This document shows positions 25,732 through 38,100 of a DNA stretch of 64,000 nt, piece after piece. The notes beneath the pieces are model-generated. The model made no database searches. It worked only from the letters and a program-made list of their open reading frames with translations, and had not been told where the DNA came from. Source of the DNA: Anagrus nilaparvatae. Its lineage: Eukaryota > Arthropoda > Insecta > Hymenoptera > Mymaridae. Numbering within the stretch: position 1 is the first letter of the stretch; the number at the start of each line of letters is the position of its first letter. The position numbers and the translations under genes are program-made. The DNA is taken from the NCBI GenBank assembly GCA_022575985.1, contig JAKSXM010000014.1, forward strand, positions 40,000,001 to 40,064,000, written 5' to 3'.

Positions 25732-26616
25732 ATAATTTTAAGGTATTTATTATTATAATTATAAAATGTGATGATATATATTTTTTTTATAAAATTTATA
25801 TTTAAAAATATTTAAAGGATTATGTAATATTTTGTAAAAATGCAGGAGAAAAATAAAAGTTTATATTAAATATTTTTTGTCGAAAATATTAAATTTAATA
25901 CAATTTCCATATTTAACAACAATAAATATTATTAATTAACAATATATCAACTGAACAATTTATTTTTTATTTAAATTAACATATATTAATTGATTAATAA
26001 TCATTATAAATTTAATGTACAGCAAAAACTCAATAAGATTTGCAAAAAAATATTCTTTTATTAATAAATACAACAGTAATAGATAATCATAGTTTAATAT
26101 AACTTATCTACCTATAAGTAATAAAATATGTCACTTCTGTTAAGGCGGGAAAATGTACTTATTTTTTAATATGAGTTCACAATGATAAATATAGTATTAT
26201 CACCAAAAAGATTTCGTTTTGACCACCACTATCAAAATGAAATCCTTGGTGATTTTTTATTCTTATATCTAAATATGTATGATATATTCAACAAATATTT
26301 ATTTTCTTTTTAAATCTATATTAACAATATAACACTTAGATATTTAAATTCTTAATTTAATTCTAGTACATCAAATATATTAAATAATTTTATTATTTTT
26401 AATTTATTTAATAGTTATTGAAATTTAACTAATATTTTGAATAATTTTTTTTTTATTTACTTGCATTATTTAATCTTCAAATAAATTTAAAAGTAAAACT
26501 AATTAAAAAAATAATTATTTTTAAAATTTTAAATAATCGAAGGATTTTTCCATCAGTATTTTTTGCTTTTCAAATACTTTTCTATATGCTTGCAATATTA
26601 AATATCTTTCTAAAAT
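25732..26616. other. Convergent 3' intergenic region (TFIIE alpha / arrestin)
   Basis: 885 bp between the stop codons of two converging genes, holding both 3' UTRs. Apart from a TFIIE-alpha poly(A) signal at 25852 nothing specific was recognised. Confidence 0.5.
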
Positions 26617-29600
26617 TTATTCTGGTTCGTTCATTCTCAATCGCGCAAAGTCTTCAAATACAATATTATCGTCATCATCGTTATCATAGCTTTCGTATCG
26701 ACTTCGTTCTTGACTTTTCGTCTTTTTCAAGTTACGATCGTTTCCACGTCCACTAGCTCGATCTCCTTTGCCGGAAGATTCTTTTTCACTCACAGCACCT
26801 GGTTTTTAACAAAAAGTTAATTTTAAAAATTTTATTAATATATGGTTTACGCAAGTAATAAAAAACGCTAATTAGAACTTTATTTTTTCAAAAAGTTCAT
26901 TTTCGCTCTTTAGGTGAAAAATAAGTTTTTGCAACTAAGGCAAGAAAGTCAAATTGCCCCCGCTTTCAAAAATATTAAATTAAATCCGAAGTTTTTATTC
27001 AGCATGATTGGTAACATCACATGTAGTATATTATATGAGATATTATCAAAAAAATTTCAGTTTAAAAATTAAAAAAAAAATTTACCTGATGCTGGGTGCA
27101 TTAATTTCACTGGAACGTCAGTTACCAATTCACCACCTAACGTACCACAGTTAAGTTTTACTCTAACTGAGTAAGAAATAACAATACCCATTTGTTCTGA
27201 AGGCGCTTTACCTTCAGCAACCATTGTCGATGATGCTAAATTAACATCATCTTCCTAAATAAATTAAATATTTTATAATATCAATGGCAACTATTCGTAC
27301 GTATATAAATTTTTGTTTACCTTAAGATGTCCATCTAAAGCAATACCACGACGATCTTTGTTGCTGCTCGCTAGCGGTACAAGATAGAATTCCTTGCTAA
27401 ATGAAGCTCCAGGTGTTATTGGGCAACCTTCTCGGGTTTCTATACTGGCAACATTTCGTGAAAATTGTGTGTTAACCATGGTAACTTCGCAGTGTTGAAC
27501 AACGAAAATCTGAAAATAGAAAAATTAGGGCATCCGAAATAAAAATAAAATAGCAATTTGCATTAGAATTTGAAGATACCTTGATGTTTTTAACTGATTT
27601 TTTGGAATTATTAGTAATAATGACATTTGCACCCACTTTTTCCCCATGATAGTAAATTTCTTTATCTAATGTTACTTCTAGTGTTAGTTTACCTTGTGAA
27701 AAAGTAAAATTCTTGGATACAAGGGAGCTTGGCAGTCTGCGGCCACGGGTTGCTGGAGCGTATTGTAGCTTTTTTATTGTTAAACTCACGGCGGATCGTT
27801 TATGGCCCTGAAATGAATTAAATTAAAATATTCTATTGAATGAAATATTGTACTTACAAGTTTATCAAACCATGAAAAAAATAAGATATTTTTATTTCGG
27901 AATTTCGAATAAATTTAATTTTCAACACCAACTTGCTCTGTAAAGCTTGAATTTTCTGTTTACGAAATCATTTTTTTTGTCAATTGATTTGTTTAGGGCT
28001 TGATATTTTTTCCAAAAATTGATTTTTTTTTTGTTTATTGGCGGCTTATTGCAAAATCATTTTAAAATTAAACTTTTGGCATTTAAATATAAAAAACCGT
28101 GCGTAATCGTTATACATCAGTCCCTAATTATATAAATTAACGTTATATACGCTTAAGGTTGAATCAGGTGGATAGAAATAGCATTTTTTGAGTAAAAATT
28201 TCTGGAGATCGAAACTTCTGGAATATTTAATATTTTTAGCCATTGATCATGTTATGTGTCCCTTAAAATTTAAAATAAAATTTTGAAAATTTATTGACTG
28301 CAGACGGAGATATTAGAGCTTGAATTTTCATTAATTTTTGAGGCACTTAATTAATCAAGACTTTTTTATAAATAATCTGATTTTAAAAATCTTTGAATAT
28401 AATATTTAAGACATTATTTAGCATCGATTCACTAAAAAAAATATCTCAATTTTTAACAATAATGTGAAATATATTTCAAGTTTTTTGATTTTTGGCCTAA
28501 CCTAAATTTTAAAAAAAATCAATTTATTCGCGGTGAAACGTAGAAAATCAAATTTTTTTTTTTACAAAAGAGTCTTGATTAATTAAGTACCTCAAAAATT
28601 AATGAAATTTCAAGCGCTAATATCTCCGCCAGTAGTCAATAAATTTTCAAAATTATTTTTTTAATTTTAAGGGACAAATTAATAACATGATCAATGGCTA
28701 AAAATATTAAACATTCCAGAAGTTTCGATCTCCAGAAATTTTTACCCAAAAAATGCTATTTCTATCCACCTGATTCAACCTTAAATTAAACTATAAATTA
28801 TAATATTACACTTCAGATGCAGCTGTTCAAAATACCTAAAAAACTTCTAAAATATTTTTATTAATTTCTAGTCATATTTGTATCCCGATTTTTGGCTAAT
28901 TTTATAATAATTTATTTATAATAACAACATTAATAACTCTTAAAACAAATTGAACTGTAGATTCAAATTCAATGGGTAAAAAAAATATAATCCACCAATG
29001 TTTATCCTTGTTGGCCAAAAGACTCAGACATTATTAATTTTGTATTATCATTCATTTTTGACTATATTGTCATTAATACATAATAAGTAATTTCTTGAAA
29101 TATACATTCTGAAATATAAAAGTCTTGAAAAAACTTATCAGAAAACTTACTATCGCAATAATTAAATTTTCATAATACTTAGATTTAAGGTGGCTTGATG
29201 TTCAAACAATAAATTTATGACGTTATTATTCATATTATTGCAATGAGAATTCCTACATCATTAAATTTTTTTTAAAATTTGTTCTTAATTATAAAAAAAA
29301 AATTCGGTGATGCAGAAACTGTTCTAAATAATATATACCTCCTTAAATCAATTTTCGGGGCTTTTACCGTTCATGGAAAAGGTGTATTGAAAATAAAAAT
29401 CCCTTAAAACAATTACTATTTTACTTTCCACTAGGTCTAATTGTTTTTGCTTGAGTTTCTGAAACCTTCAATAGATTAACAACTTTTTCATACATTATAG
29501 GTAATATCTATTTGTTCAATAAGGGGAAAAAAATAGGATTTGGCTTTCAATGCAGTTGTATAGTAAAAACATTGAAAGTAAAATTTCCCAAATTTTTTCC

Positions 29601-30990
29601 CGTGTTCAACACATAGTTTTTCATTAAAAGCGAAAAAAAGATCGTCTGAAAGTAAGAAAGTAGATCTTTTTTGCAGCGTGTAATGAAAAGTAATATCTCT
29701 TGTATAATATTGACTAAAAACCCGATTCTCAAGAATACATTTTAGGCGCGAAATTTAATATCGTATCATATAGGTAATATGGTAATATATATTATGCAAA
29801 TTGAGCGATATTTCTTTGACTGGAGTTATTAGGTTTCTTCTAAATTTATTTTTTTAACGTTCAGTTTGAGCATAATTTGAGATTATTTACCTTATCATCG
29901 TCACCTTCGCTAACATAAACTTTAACATTGTATTCAACTCCCAATGGTTTTCCAGTGCTATCATCACCAGGCTGTAAGGTAACCGAACTTGGTGAATTTG
30001 GTGGAAAATGAAATATGAATGGATATGCGTTATTTCCTAGTCTTCTTAATAATTTATCCTGTAATTGTGTGTTATCTACCCTATCCTTTTTCATAGGAAT
30101 TATTTGTTCTTTTGCCAAAACTAATTCCTTGCTGAATTTAACGCCCATAACTTCATCTTCTTCTCGTCCATATCGGTAGGTGGTGACCACCTATTTAAAA
30201 TTCATAAATTTTCATTTAATAAAAATATAATATCAAGGTTAAAAAAATCGCGTGTAGAAAAAAAAATTCTACATACATGTGTATCGATTTATTCTTTAAG
30301 ACATTTACGTAACGCTTAAAACCTTAGTGTGTGATTTTAAATGCATAATGTTAATACGCTGAACGAAATACTTAAGGTTTAAGTACAGTGTATGTATAGG
30401 TGTATATGTAACATAAATTGACCCCGACCCAATTCCCTTACTGACATTTATCAGTTCTCTAATATGAGAAGACAAAAAATTATACTATTCTATTATTTAA
30501 GAATTTAAATTCCATTATTTAATTAATTATTTCAAAAACTTATTTTTTAATAAGGTTTTAAAGAAGTAAGCCTTATAAGCATTATTCAATGTAAATGTTT
30601 TAATTACCTGGCCGAAAACTTTCCTCCCTTGAAGATAATCATTTTCAACAACGACGATCCCGTCTATGGGATCGACGTAATCTAAACGGTCGATGAAATC
30701 TCTTTTTCCAAGGTAGACTGTGATTTTTCCTGGACATTGTTAAAAAATAAAACATGTAACACACTTTTGTAATTTCTTTTCTTTTTTCAACTTAAATATA
30801 ACACTCAATATAATAATTTTTTCCACTTTTGGTTATTACAATTGCAAAACATAAAATTATCATTAACACTTGATAAAAAAAAATTATTATTGACTGACTT
30901 ATATATGCAATAAGCACACTCACCATTTGGGGAAGTCTTTTTGAAAACTTTGACAGCAACGACATAGGCCAAAATTAAAAGGGGAATCAT
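26617..30990 (-). CDS. Arr2: Visual arrestin, Arr2/phosrestin-1 type
   Basis: Seven exons: 30990-30924, 30729-30608, 30190-29891, 27807-27580, 27509-27321, 27254-27086 and 26798-26617, about 418 residues. Arrestin binds phosphorylated, light-activated rhodopsin in photoreceptors and stops signalling. The N-domain begins VKVFKKTSPNGKITVYLG; other matches to Drosophila Arr2 are TYRYGREEDEVMG, LPSSLVSK, EVTLDKEIYYHGEK and EGCPITPGA. The C-tail 'DNIVFEDFARLRMNEPE' keeps the Phe/Arg pattern that contacts AP-2. Exons 2-7 are in perfect phase. Exon 1 is odd: the family start Met-Val-Val is replaced by Tyr-Val-Val, and an ATG sits there one base out of frame. The in-frame ATG at 30990 adds a hydrophobic stub MIPLLILA. 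Intron 3 (about 2.1 kb) contains a TTAA foldback element and a second repeat. Confidence 0.92.
28153..28784. mobile_element. TTAA-flanked foldback element in arrestin intron 3
   Basis: 632 bp with inverted arms of more than 200 bp at roughly 85-90% similarity by eye (about 28153-28375 and 28560-28784). It begins TTAAGGTTGAATCAGGTGGA and ends with the reverse complement. TTAA at both outer ends fits a piggyBac-type target duplication, though it could equally be part of the inverted repeat. No transposase frame is present, so it is a non-autonomous (MITE-like) element. Confidence 0.85.
29490..29725 (-). repeat. Dispersed repeat R1, copy 1
   Basis: Minus-strand copy of a family also found at 38215-38345 and 47915-48100. 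Shared phrases are 'aaaactatgtgtt.aacac', 'ggaaattttactttcaatg' and 'aacaaatagatatt'. It lies in arrestin intron 3. No coding content. Confidence 0.85.
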
Positions 30991-31180
30991 TTGGCGTGCT
31001 TGGCGGACCCTTTTCAGATGTTATTTTTGATGTTTTGCCCAAATTACGTTCATAGAAACGATCACAAGCATGTACCTTACTGGTACATAGATATGTTTCC
31101 CAACCAGAAGTGACGGGTTGCTGCAATTTTACGCCAACTTCATATAGACTTTTTGGGGCTTCACATATTAAAGAAGCCTC
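30991..31180 (-). other. Open reading frame upstream of and overlapping arrestin exon 1
   Basis: Reading leftward from an acceptor-like TAG at 31183-31181, one frame is open for 86 codons to a stop at 30920-30922, overlapping arrestin exon 1 in another frame. The DNA is GC-richer than its surroundings, and the translation is of balanced composition ('SGWETYLCTSKVHACDRFY', 'EKGPPSTPNDSP'), not the usual AT-rich noise. It may be a 5' UTR exon, a real N-terminal extension disconnected by an indel, or an overlapping product. I do not recognise the peptide. Confidence 0.4.
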
Positions 31181-31183
31181 CTA

Positions 31184-34100
31184 ACAAACTTGAATAACAG
31201 GATCATTTAATTAATAAATGCAATTTCATGTACATTTTTAAATGCATTCATATATATGCACATGCATGCTTCTGTATTTGTGATCTCATATAGCTACATT
31301 GTACTTAAAATTGGATTATAATATATTCAGTTTGCATATTCTTCAAAGAGTTTGGTGCGCAATTTTATCAATAATCAAATTGCTTAACATAGCAATCATC
31401 AGTACATTTAGAAAGCTCGGCCTATTAACATCTTGAACTTATTTACATTATAATAATTTATTCTCTATCTCAATTTAACACTCTCCCTCGTTTCAACTAT
31501 TCTATTAAGAAAAATAATTTAATGATGGAGCATCCAGGTGATGTAATAATTGTGACCCAGTCTCAAGAAATGATCAAGTAATTCATTAGCAAATCTCGTC
31601 TTACTATTCTCTTAGATAACATCAATTGATCGATCGAAGGGTTCTTTTAACTCATAACTTAAATCCAGCATAAAATTTATATTAATTTTTAGGTCACTTT
31701 AAGGCAGTCTAATTTTTCGACTACATGAAAATTGTAGAATAATTAGGGAAATTAGGAATCAGCGAACTTATTATTAAAAACGCTGCTAGACCATTGGCAC
31801 TATGGTTTCTCACTAGCAATAACAAAATGTTCTTAATGGTCTATTTTACCTAACAAAGTATAATGTCATAAGAAAAACTAAAAAGGATCTTTTCCTTGAT
31901 ATTGTTAATTTAATATCTTATAGAAACAATTATTTTTTTTACAATAAAAAAAAAGTTTTTATCACATCAGTATGTCATCTTCGTTCATTATAATTATTTC
32001 TGCTAAACAGTTTTTACTGTAGATGTAATAATTATGTATCTAAAACACATGATTACATCGGCTATGAAAAAATTAAAAAAATTGACTAATTTATTTTAAG
32101 AAACAAATTAAAGAATAAATTATGAATTAATACTCTATAAATTAGTACTTTTATAAAAATAAATTAGGTACTACATCCAAAAACTAAAAAAAAAATTAAT
32201 TATCAGATTTGAAATACCGAGTAAAAACGATAGTTTCAAATATTAGTACTTTCATAAATTAGGTATTAAATCCAAATTAAACAAAAAATATGGAAGATAT
32301 GGGCCATTCTTTATACTTACATGGATACGAGATCGTAATATGTATGCTAATTATATTAAAGAAAAACCCACGTCTCATTTTTGGTAGCTGGTCAAAACTT
32401 ATACTATAAAACATAGGTATAGCTGCTAATATGTCCAAATCGTATTTAAATTAAAAGTGAAGCCGAGGATGGTAAATTGCAATTTAGACTTTTTAGAGCA
32501 TTCTTTTTTATGACTAAGGGTGGTATACAACTTTTGAATAAAAGTATATATACATATAATATTTATTATTTATATGAATTGATGAGGAAATTCCACATTT
32601 TTTATGAAAAAGGAAGATTTTTTGTTAGTTTTGAAGAAAATGAAGGCATTTAGCACATTTTTAGATGATCCTTGAAAAAAAATGGCATATTGCAGGTTTT
32701 TCAGATTTGAAGGTCCAATTAAATATTTACCAGTCACAAAATCGTTGAATTTAAATCTTTGAGAAAATGCTTTGATTTGGCTAGTATTTTTATTAAAAGA
32801 AATAATACTTGAGGTAAAAATTCGGTAAAAAAATACAATTATTTTTCGTTAATAAAATTATTTATATTATACAATTTATTTCAAAATAATGTATCATCAT
32901 TAAAGTCTAAAACAAAATAGAATCTTACGAAAAATTTTTCTGAAAAATATGTATTTTCTATTTAATATAAATATTAATATATCAAATGAAATTAATATTT
33001 AAAAAGAGATAAAAAAATAATTATGATAAATAACAATTACTTAAATCAAATGTAACGAATCACTTTTACTAGGCACAATCATCTCTTTTTAAACTGTGGT
33101 TATCAGGGAACTAAGATTCTAATAATTAGTAATTTTTTTTCTCTTTTAAATTAAAAAAACTTTATTTATTTTATAAGAATTATGTTATACAGCTTACAAT
33201 TTCGTTTTTTTTTTTGTTTTTTGTTTTTTTGTTTTTTTTTTTCAAGTATATTAAATCTTTTTACAAAGCAACAATATATTTATAATAATAAAATTAAAAA
33301 TTACTTCTAAATTATTTATATTTACTATTTCATGCACCATTAATGATAATAAGAATTTCATTAAGAGACTGAAATGTAATTTTTTTTTTTAATTATGAAA
33401 AAAAAATGCTATTTTACTTCGATTACGAAAAAAATTTATTTGCTTAAATCTTAATAAATTAAACTAATTTTTTTTTTTTTTTTTTGTCAATTTTCGTTAC
33501 ATGAGCTTACTTAACAATTTATTTATGAAAAAAAAAAATAATTTTCTAATATTTTTTATTTCTGTTCATGAATTATTATAAACTTAAAACTATATAAATG
33601 TGGTAAGTTTCACTTCTCGCATTAATATACAGATTTTTATGAATAACTGCAGCATATAATTGTAACATTTTACATTTATTTTGCGTTAACGGATGCAACG
33701 ATATTAATTTTTGTTTTTACAATGGCACGTCATAAAAAAAATTTAAGTAAATTTTAAGAAATTTTTAATGTACAAAAAAATTTATCAATTATATACCAGT
33801 AAATCACGACCTAAGAAATTTCTTGTTTTTTATTACAAGTTGTAAAAGATATACAAAATTAAATTTGACATTAGTCTTACTTCTCAATAATAATAATAAT
33901 AATAATAATAGTAATAATAATGAGTAACTTACAGAAATAATGTAATAACATTTTGGCGATATTTTAAGAGCTTTTTTTGCCTTTTTAAAGTTATTTACCT
34001 TGCTACAAGTTATTGTTGCACTAAAATTTTAAATAAAGTACACCTAGCTACTAAAATTTATACAAATATTTGGTGCTCAAAAATATGCTGTTATTATTTT

Positions 34101-35139
34101 TATCCAATATTATTATTTAAAAAAGGATAGACGGTGTTTACTATATTTATTCCAACTAATTACAAATTTAACTATGGTAGACAATACTTATGTCCAAGTT
34201 AAAATTTTTTTAAGTTTTACTAATGATTTTTATGCCAGTTAATTTGATTTAACTGACTAAATTACTAAAACAAAAAATTTACTTTTTCAAGCTTTTCTTA
34301 TCAAAAAATAAATATTCATGAAATGCAGATGAATATTTATTATTCAATGGGAAATTATTTATTATTTAATTTACAAGCGATTGAAAAATATAATTTACAT
34401 TATACTATTATATTATGTAACCCATAATTTTCTTATTGTTTAATTAACTTTTTGAAATAATCGATTCTCCATACATTTATATATTTAGTTCCCTGATACC
34501 AGCGCTTAACTATGATGCTAAACAGTACAAATAAAGATGTTACGCTAAAATTATCTAGCCTAGATAAAAATAAAATTTTTAGAAATATTTTAATTTTTTC
34601 ATGAGTTAAATTTTGAAACTATTTTTTATTTTAAAATATTCAAGTACTGTATTAGCATCTCATAGATTTTAAGGTTACTTCCTTTCTTTTCAACATGTGA
34701 TTGCATGTTAATTTTAAACTTAATGTAACTTACAACTGGTAAGTATTTTCACCATTTTATTTATCGCTGCTTACTTCTTTTTGTCATCTTTATATGGAGT
34801 TGATAGTGATCAAAATTGTTTTAAATTTAATTTGATTATCCACAGAAATCTATAAGCCAAAATTTGTTAAATGTTTGATTAGATAATTTTAACAATTTTT
34901 AAAAAATTTTCATAAACAATAAAAGTATAGTCATCATAAAGTTCAAAAATTAAATTAAATTATGTTTTAATTTATCCCAAAAACAAAATTAATACGATTC
35001 AATAATAAAAAATAGTGAATTTTAATAATAATAAATAATAAACTCTTTTAGTAACAATTTTTAGTTTTTTTAATTGTATTTTACTGTAGCCTATTTTCAC
35101 TAAACAAATTATTAAGTAATAAGAATTATTTATGCTTAC
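31184..35139. other. Long gene-free region between arrestin and akirin
   Basis: About 4 kb of AT-rich DNA with poly-T tracts around 33200 and 33470 and a TAA microsatellite. Part is probably akirin 3' UTR, because the akirin stop-codon exon ends in a splice donor at 35139-35138 and must join a further untranslated exon to the left. That exon was not located. No protein-coding gene was recognised. Confidence 0.5.
33886..33922. repeat. (TAA)n microsatellite
   Basis: About twelve TAA/AAT triplets with one interruption (tag). Confidence 0.9.
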
Positions 35140-38100
35140 CTGCAGTTAATCAAATAATATTTTCTTGACTTTAATTAATTTTATGATAAATCTGAAACAA
35201 AAATTTAATTATTTATTAGTTTACAGTTTAATTTATAGTTCACAACGATTGTAAAATCTTTATGTAAAGTATTTAAATTTAGCTTTTAATTTATTTAACT
35301 TAATGAAATATTAAAATTAAAATAAATAACGTAATCCTATAGGATTGTTCATAAATGTTTGGTGGTTTTTAAAATAGCATTTACTTTTCAAATAATTTAA
35401 GAATTAACATAATCTACTGACTACTAAATATATTTTGTGCATTTGATGAAAAGAGAAAGATAAACTATACAAAAAAAGAGGTATAAAAAACAGTGAAATC
35501 TCTTGCTCTTTTTAATATTATTACATAATTTATGGACATCCTGCACTACAATAGTTTTCTTAATAATTTTTTTAAGCAATAACTTGAACATAAAATTTTG
35601 AAATTTACTTTAATATTTAAGTAAATGCTTTTAATCAGTCAAATTGTTCCAAAAAGTAAAATACTATATTTGCAAAATACTGCTGAATATAAATGGATAA
35701 AAAATATAAAAATTTCATTTTCACTTAAAAAAATAATTATTACACCCTTGGTATTATTTGGTATTTCTTTAAATACTTGAGCAGCTAATATGAATTTTCA
35801 AGCAAAGTAATTTAAATAAGTAATAAGCAAAGAATTTTTAATAACTTATGATTTAGTAGTAAAAATCAAAACTTACAACTTGGTGCTGCACTGTTGTCAA
35901 ATTTTCTTTGTATCTGATCATAAGTGAATCTGACAAAAGATTCATACTGCTCTGATAGTTTCATGTTTAATATTTGATCATACTCCTCTCTAAGTTTTAC
36001 TTCTTGTTCACTGAGCATTCTTTCACATATTAAGCTGACCTACAGATGATATATAAATTTGCTAATAATTTTGATTAAATAAAAATAAATATGAATAAAT
36101 AATAATAAAAATTTTATTACTTGTTTGAATGTGAATAAGGGCTTGTCCTTGAAACTACGACCTAATCCCATATTTGAAGAACCTGAAGGACTATTTGGGC
36201 TATCTGTGTCTGAAGAATCACTTTGTCCATTACACTGTAATTGTCTGCGTCGTTGTAATCTTCTGATTTCTTCTCGGAGACTGGCAACCATTTTTTCTAA
36301 AAGTAATTAAAAAAAATGAATACTTTATCTTTGAATGGAAAATGAAACGTAGAAAAATATTCATACATTTAAAATTCTATAATATTATTACTTTAAACAA
36401 AATTCTGCCTGGATGAGCATAAGATATATTAACATGGAACATGTTTATAGGGAGGAGGTACTTCAGAACTTGAAAATTAAGGTGTGAGGTCAAATTTGTC
36501 CGGTTTAAAGGGAGAGGCGGTCAAATGAGACTTAGAATAATTTTAATTTAGGGACTTTGACAAATCTGGGCTTAGGGACTAGAATAATTCAGGTTTAGGG
36601 ACTTTTGATTTAGGGACCGCGTTTAGGGAATCAGAATAGTTTGGGTTTAGAATCTTTAACATCTAGTAAGATGATAATTACAAATTATAAAATTAGAAAA
36701 TTGTATTGTAATGTTGAGTAACATTTATGCATTAAATTTAGTCCTCAGCTGCAAGTAAATGTGTTCCATGCATTTAGGTTGTGTTACAAACCGGTTATAA
36801 GTTTTTAATTTCAAAGTGAAATACAAAGGATACTAATTTTTATTTTTGAATATTGTATGATTATCTATGAGACGTTTTAAAATAATTTATTTTGCATAAA
36901 ATAATAATTATTAATTATATTACTGATACAATATCTCAAGTAATATTCTAGTACTAACAAGGGTCTCACAATAGTGGATAATAAATTAATTATTATTCAA
37001 AATTATGATAAATTTAATCCATGGGACAAAGACCTAGACAACTGACGCGACATTAGACGTTAGACAAAATCTGAAAACGTCAATTTATTGAATTTTTCGA
37101 GGAATTTTTATTATTAAAATTTTGTTTAATACTCAAGTTTAAAAAAATAGCTTTTTTAAATGCGAATCAATGATGATCTACATTATAAAAATGGCCATAA
37201 GAAATGAGAAAAATTTTTAGGCTTAATTGAAATAAGGTCTGATATAATATATAAGGATCGCCGCGTGCTTGAAAATTAAAAATTCAAGTACTGCATCTCT
37301 TAAAACAATTTCTAGATTGGATGTTTTTTAATTTATATATAGTAAAAAAACACATACAGGATTAAAAAAAAGTTAATCTATTCTAGAAATGGCTTAATAG
37401 TGTAGTTATAAATTGAATTTTTAAATGGTATAATTTATAATATTTTATAACTCCAAACAACTCCAAAATAAAAAAAATATCATTTATTAGTCTTTAACTT
37501 TATAATTAATTTATTTATTCTAAATTACTTATCTGAAAGTATATTATTTTGAATTAAATAATTATGGTTTTTATTTCTAAATGCAATTTTTTTTAAACTA
37601 GCAATATTGAATAAGCTATTTTTTTGTTTATATTTATTTATTGTTTTTATTTAAAAAATTTGGAGTTTTAGAATAAGCTCTACATTCGTCTAATAATATA
37701 TCCATTTATAGAGATATTGTCTCTATGATGGTAAGTTCCAACTATTATTTATAAATTTAAAACTTGAAAAAAATTATGTCCGCCCCTTTTTTCTAAAAAG
37801 AGTATAACTTAAGATAACTCGGTTAAGTACTTCTATAATCTTGCCTTACTTTAATAATCCTTTTTACTTATTTGCATAATTCAATTCATATTTTTTAAAA
37901 TAATTTTCTTAAGCCCTCTCTCCACATAGACTTAAATTTACAGAAACTCAAAAGTCGCCTAGTGTAGCCGGAAGAATCATGAAAAAAAAGAGAAATAATA
38001 AACCCGTCCCAATAGTGAATATTACACCATCTCTTATGCTAACGAATAAGAGATGGCAGGTTTTTCGTTAATGGCACACAAAAATTAATTCTCTACAGGT

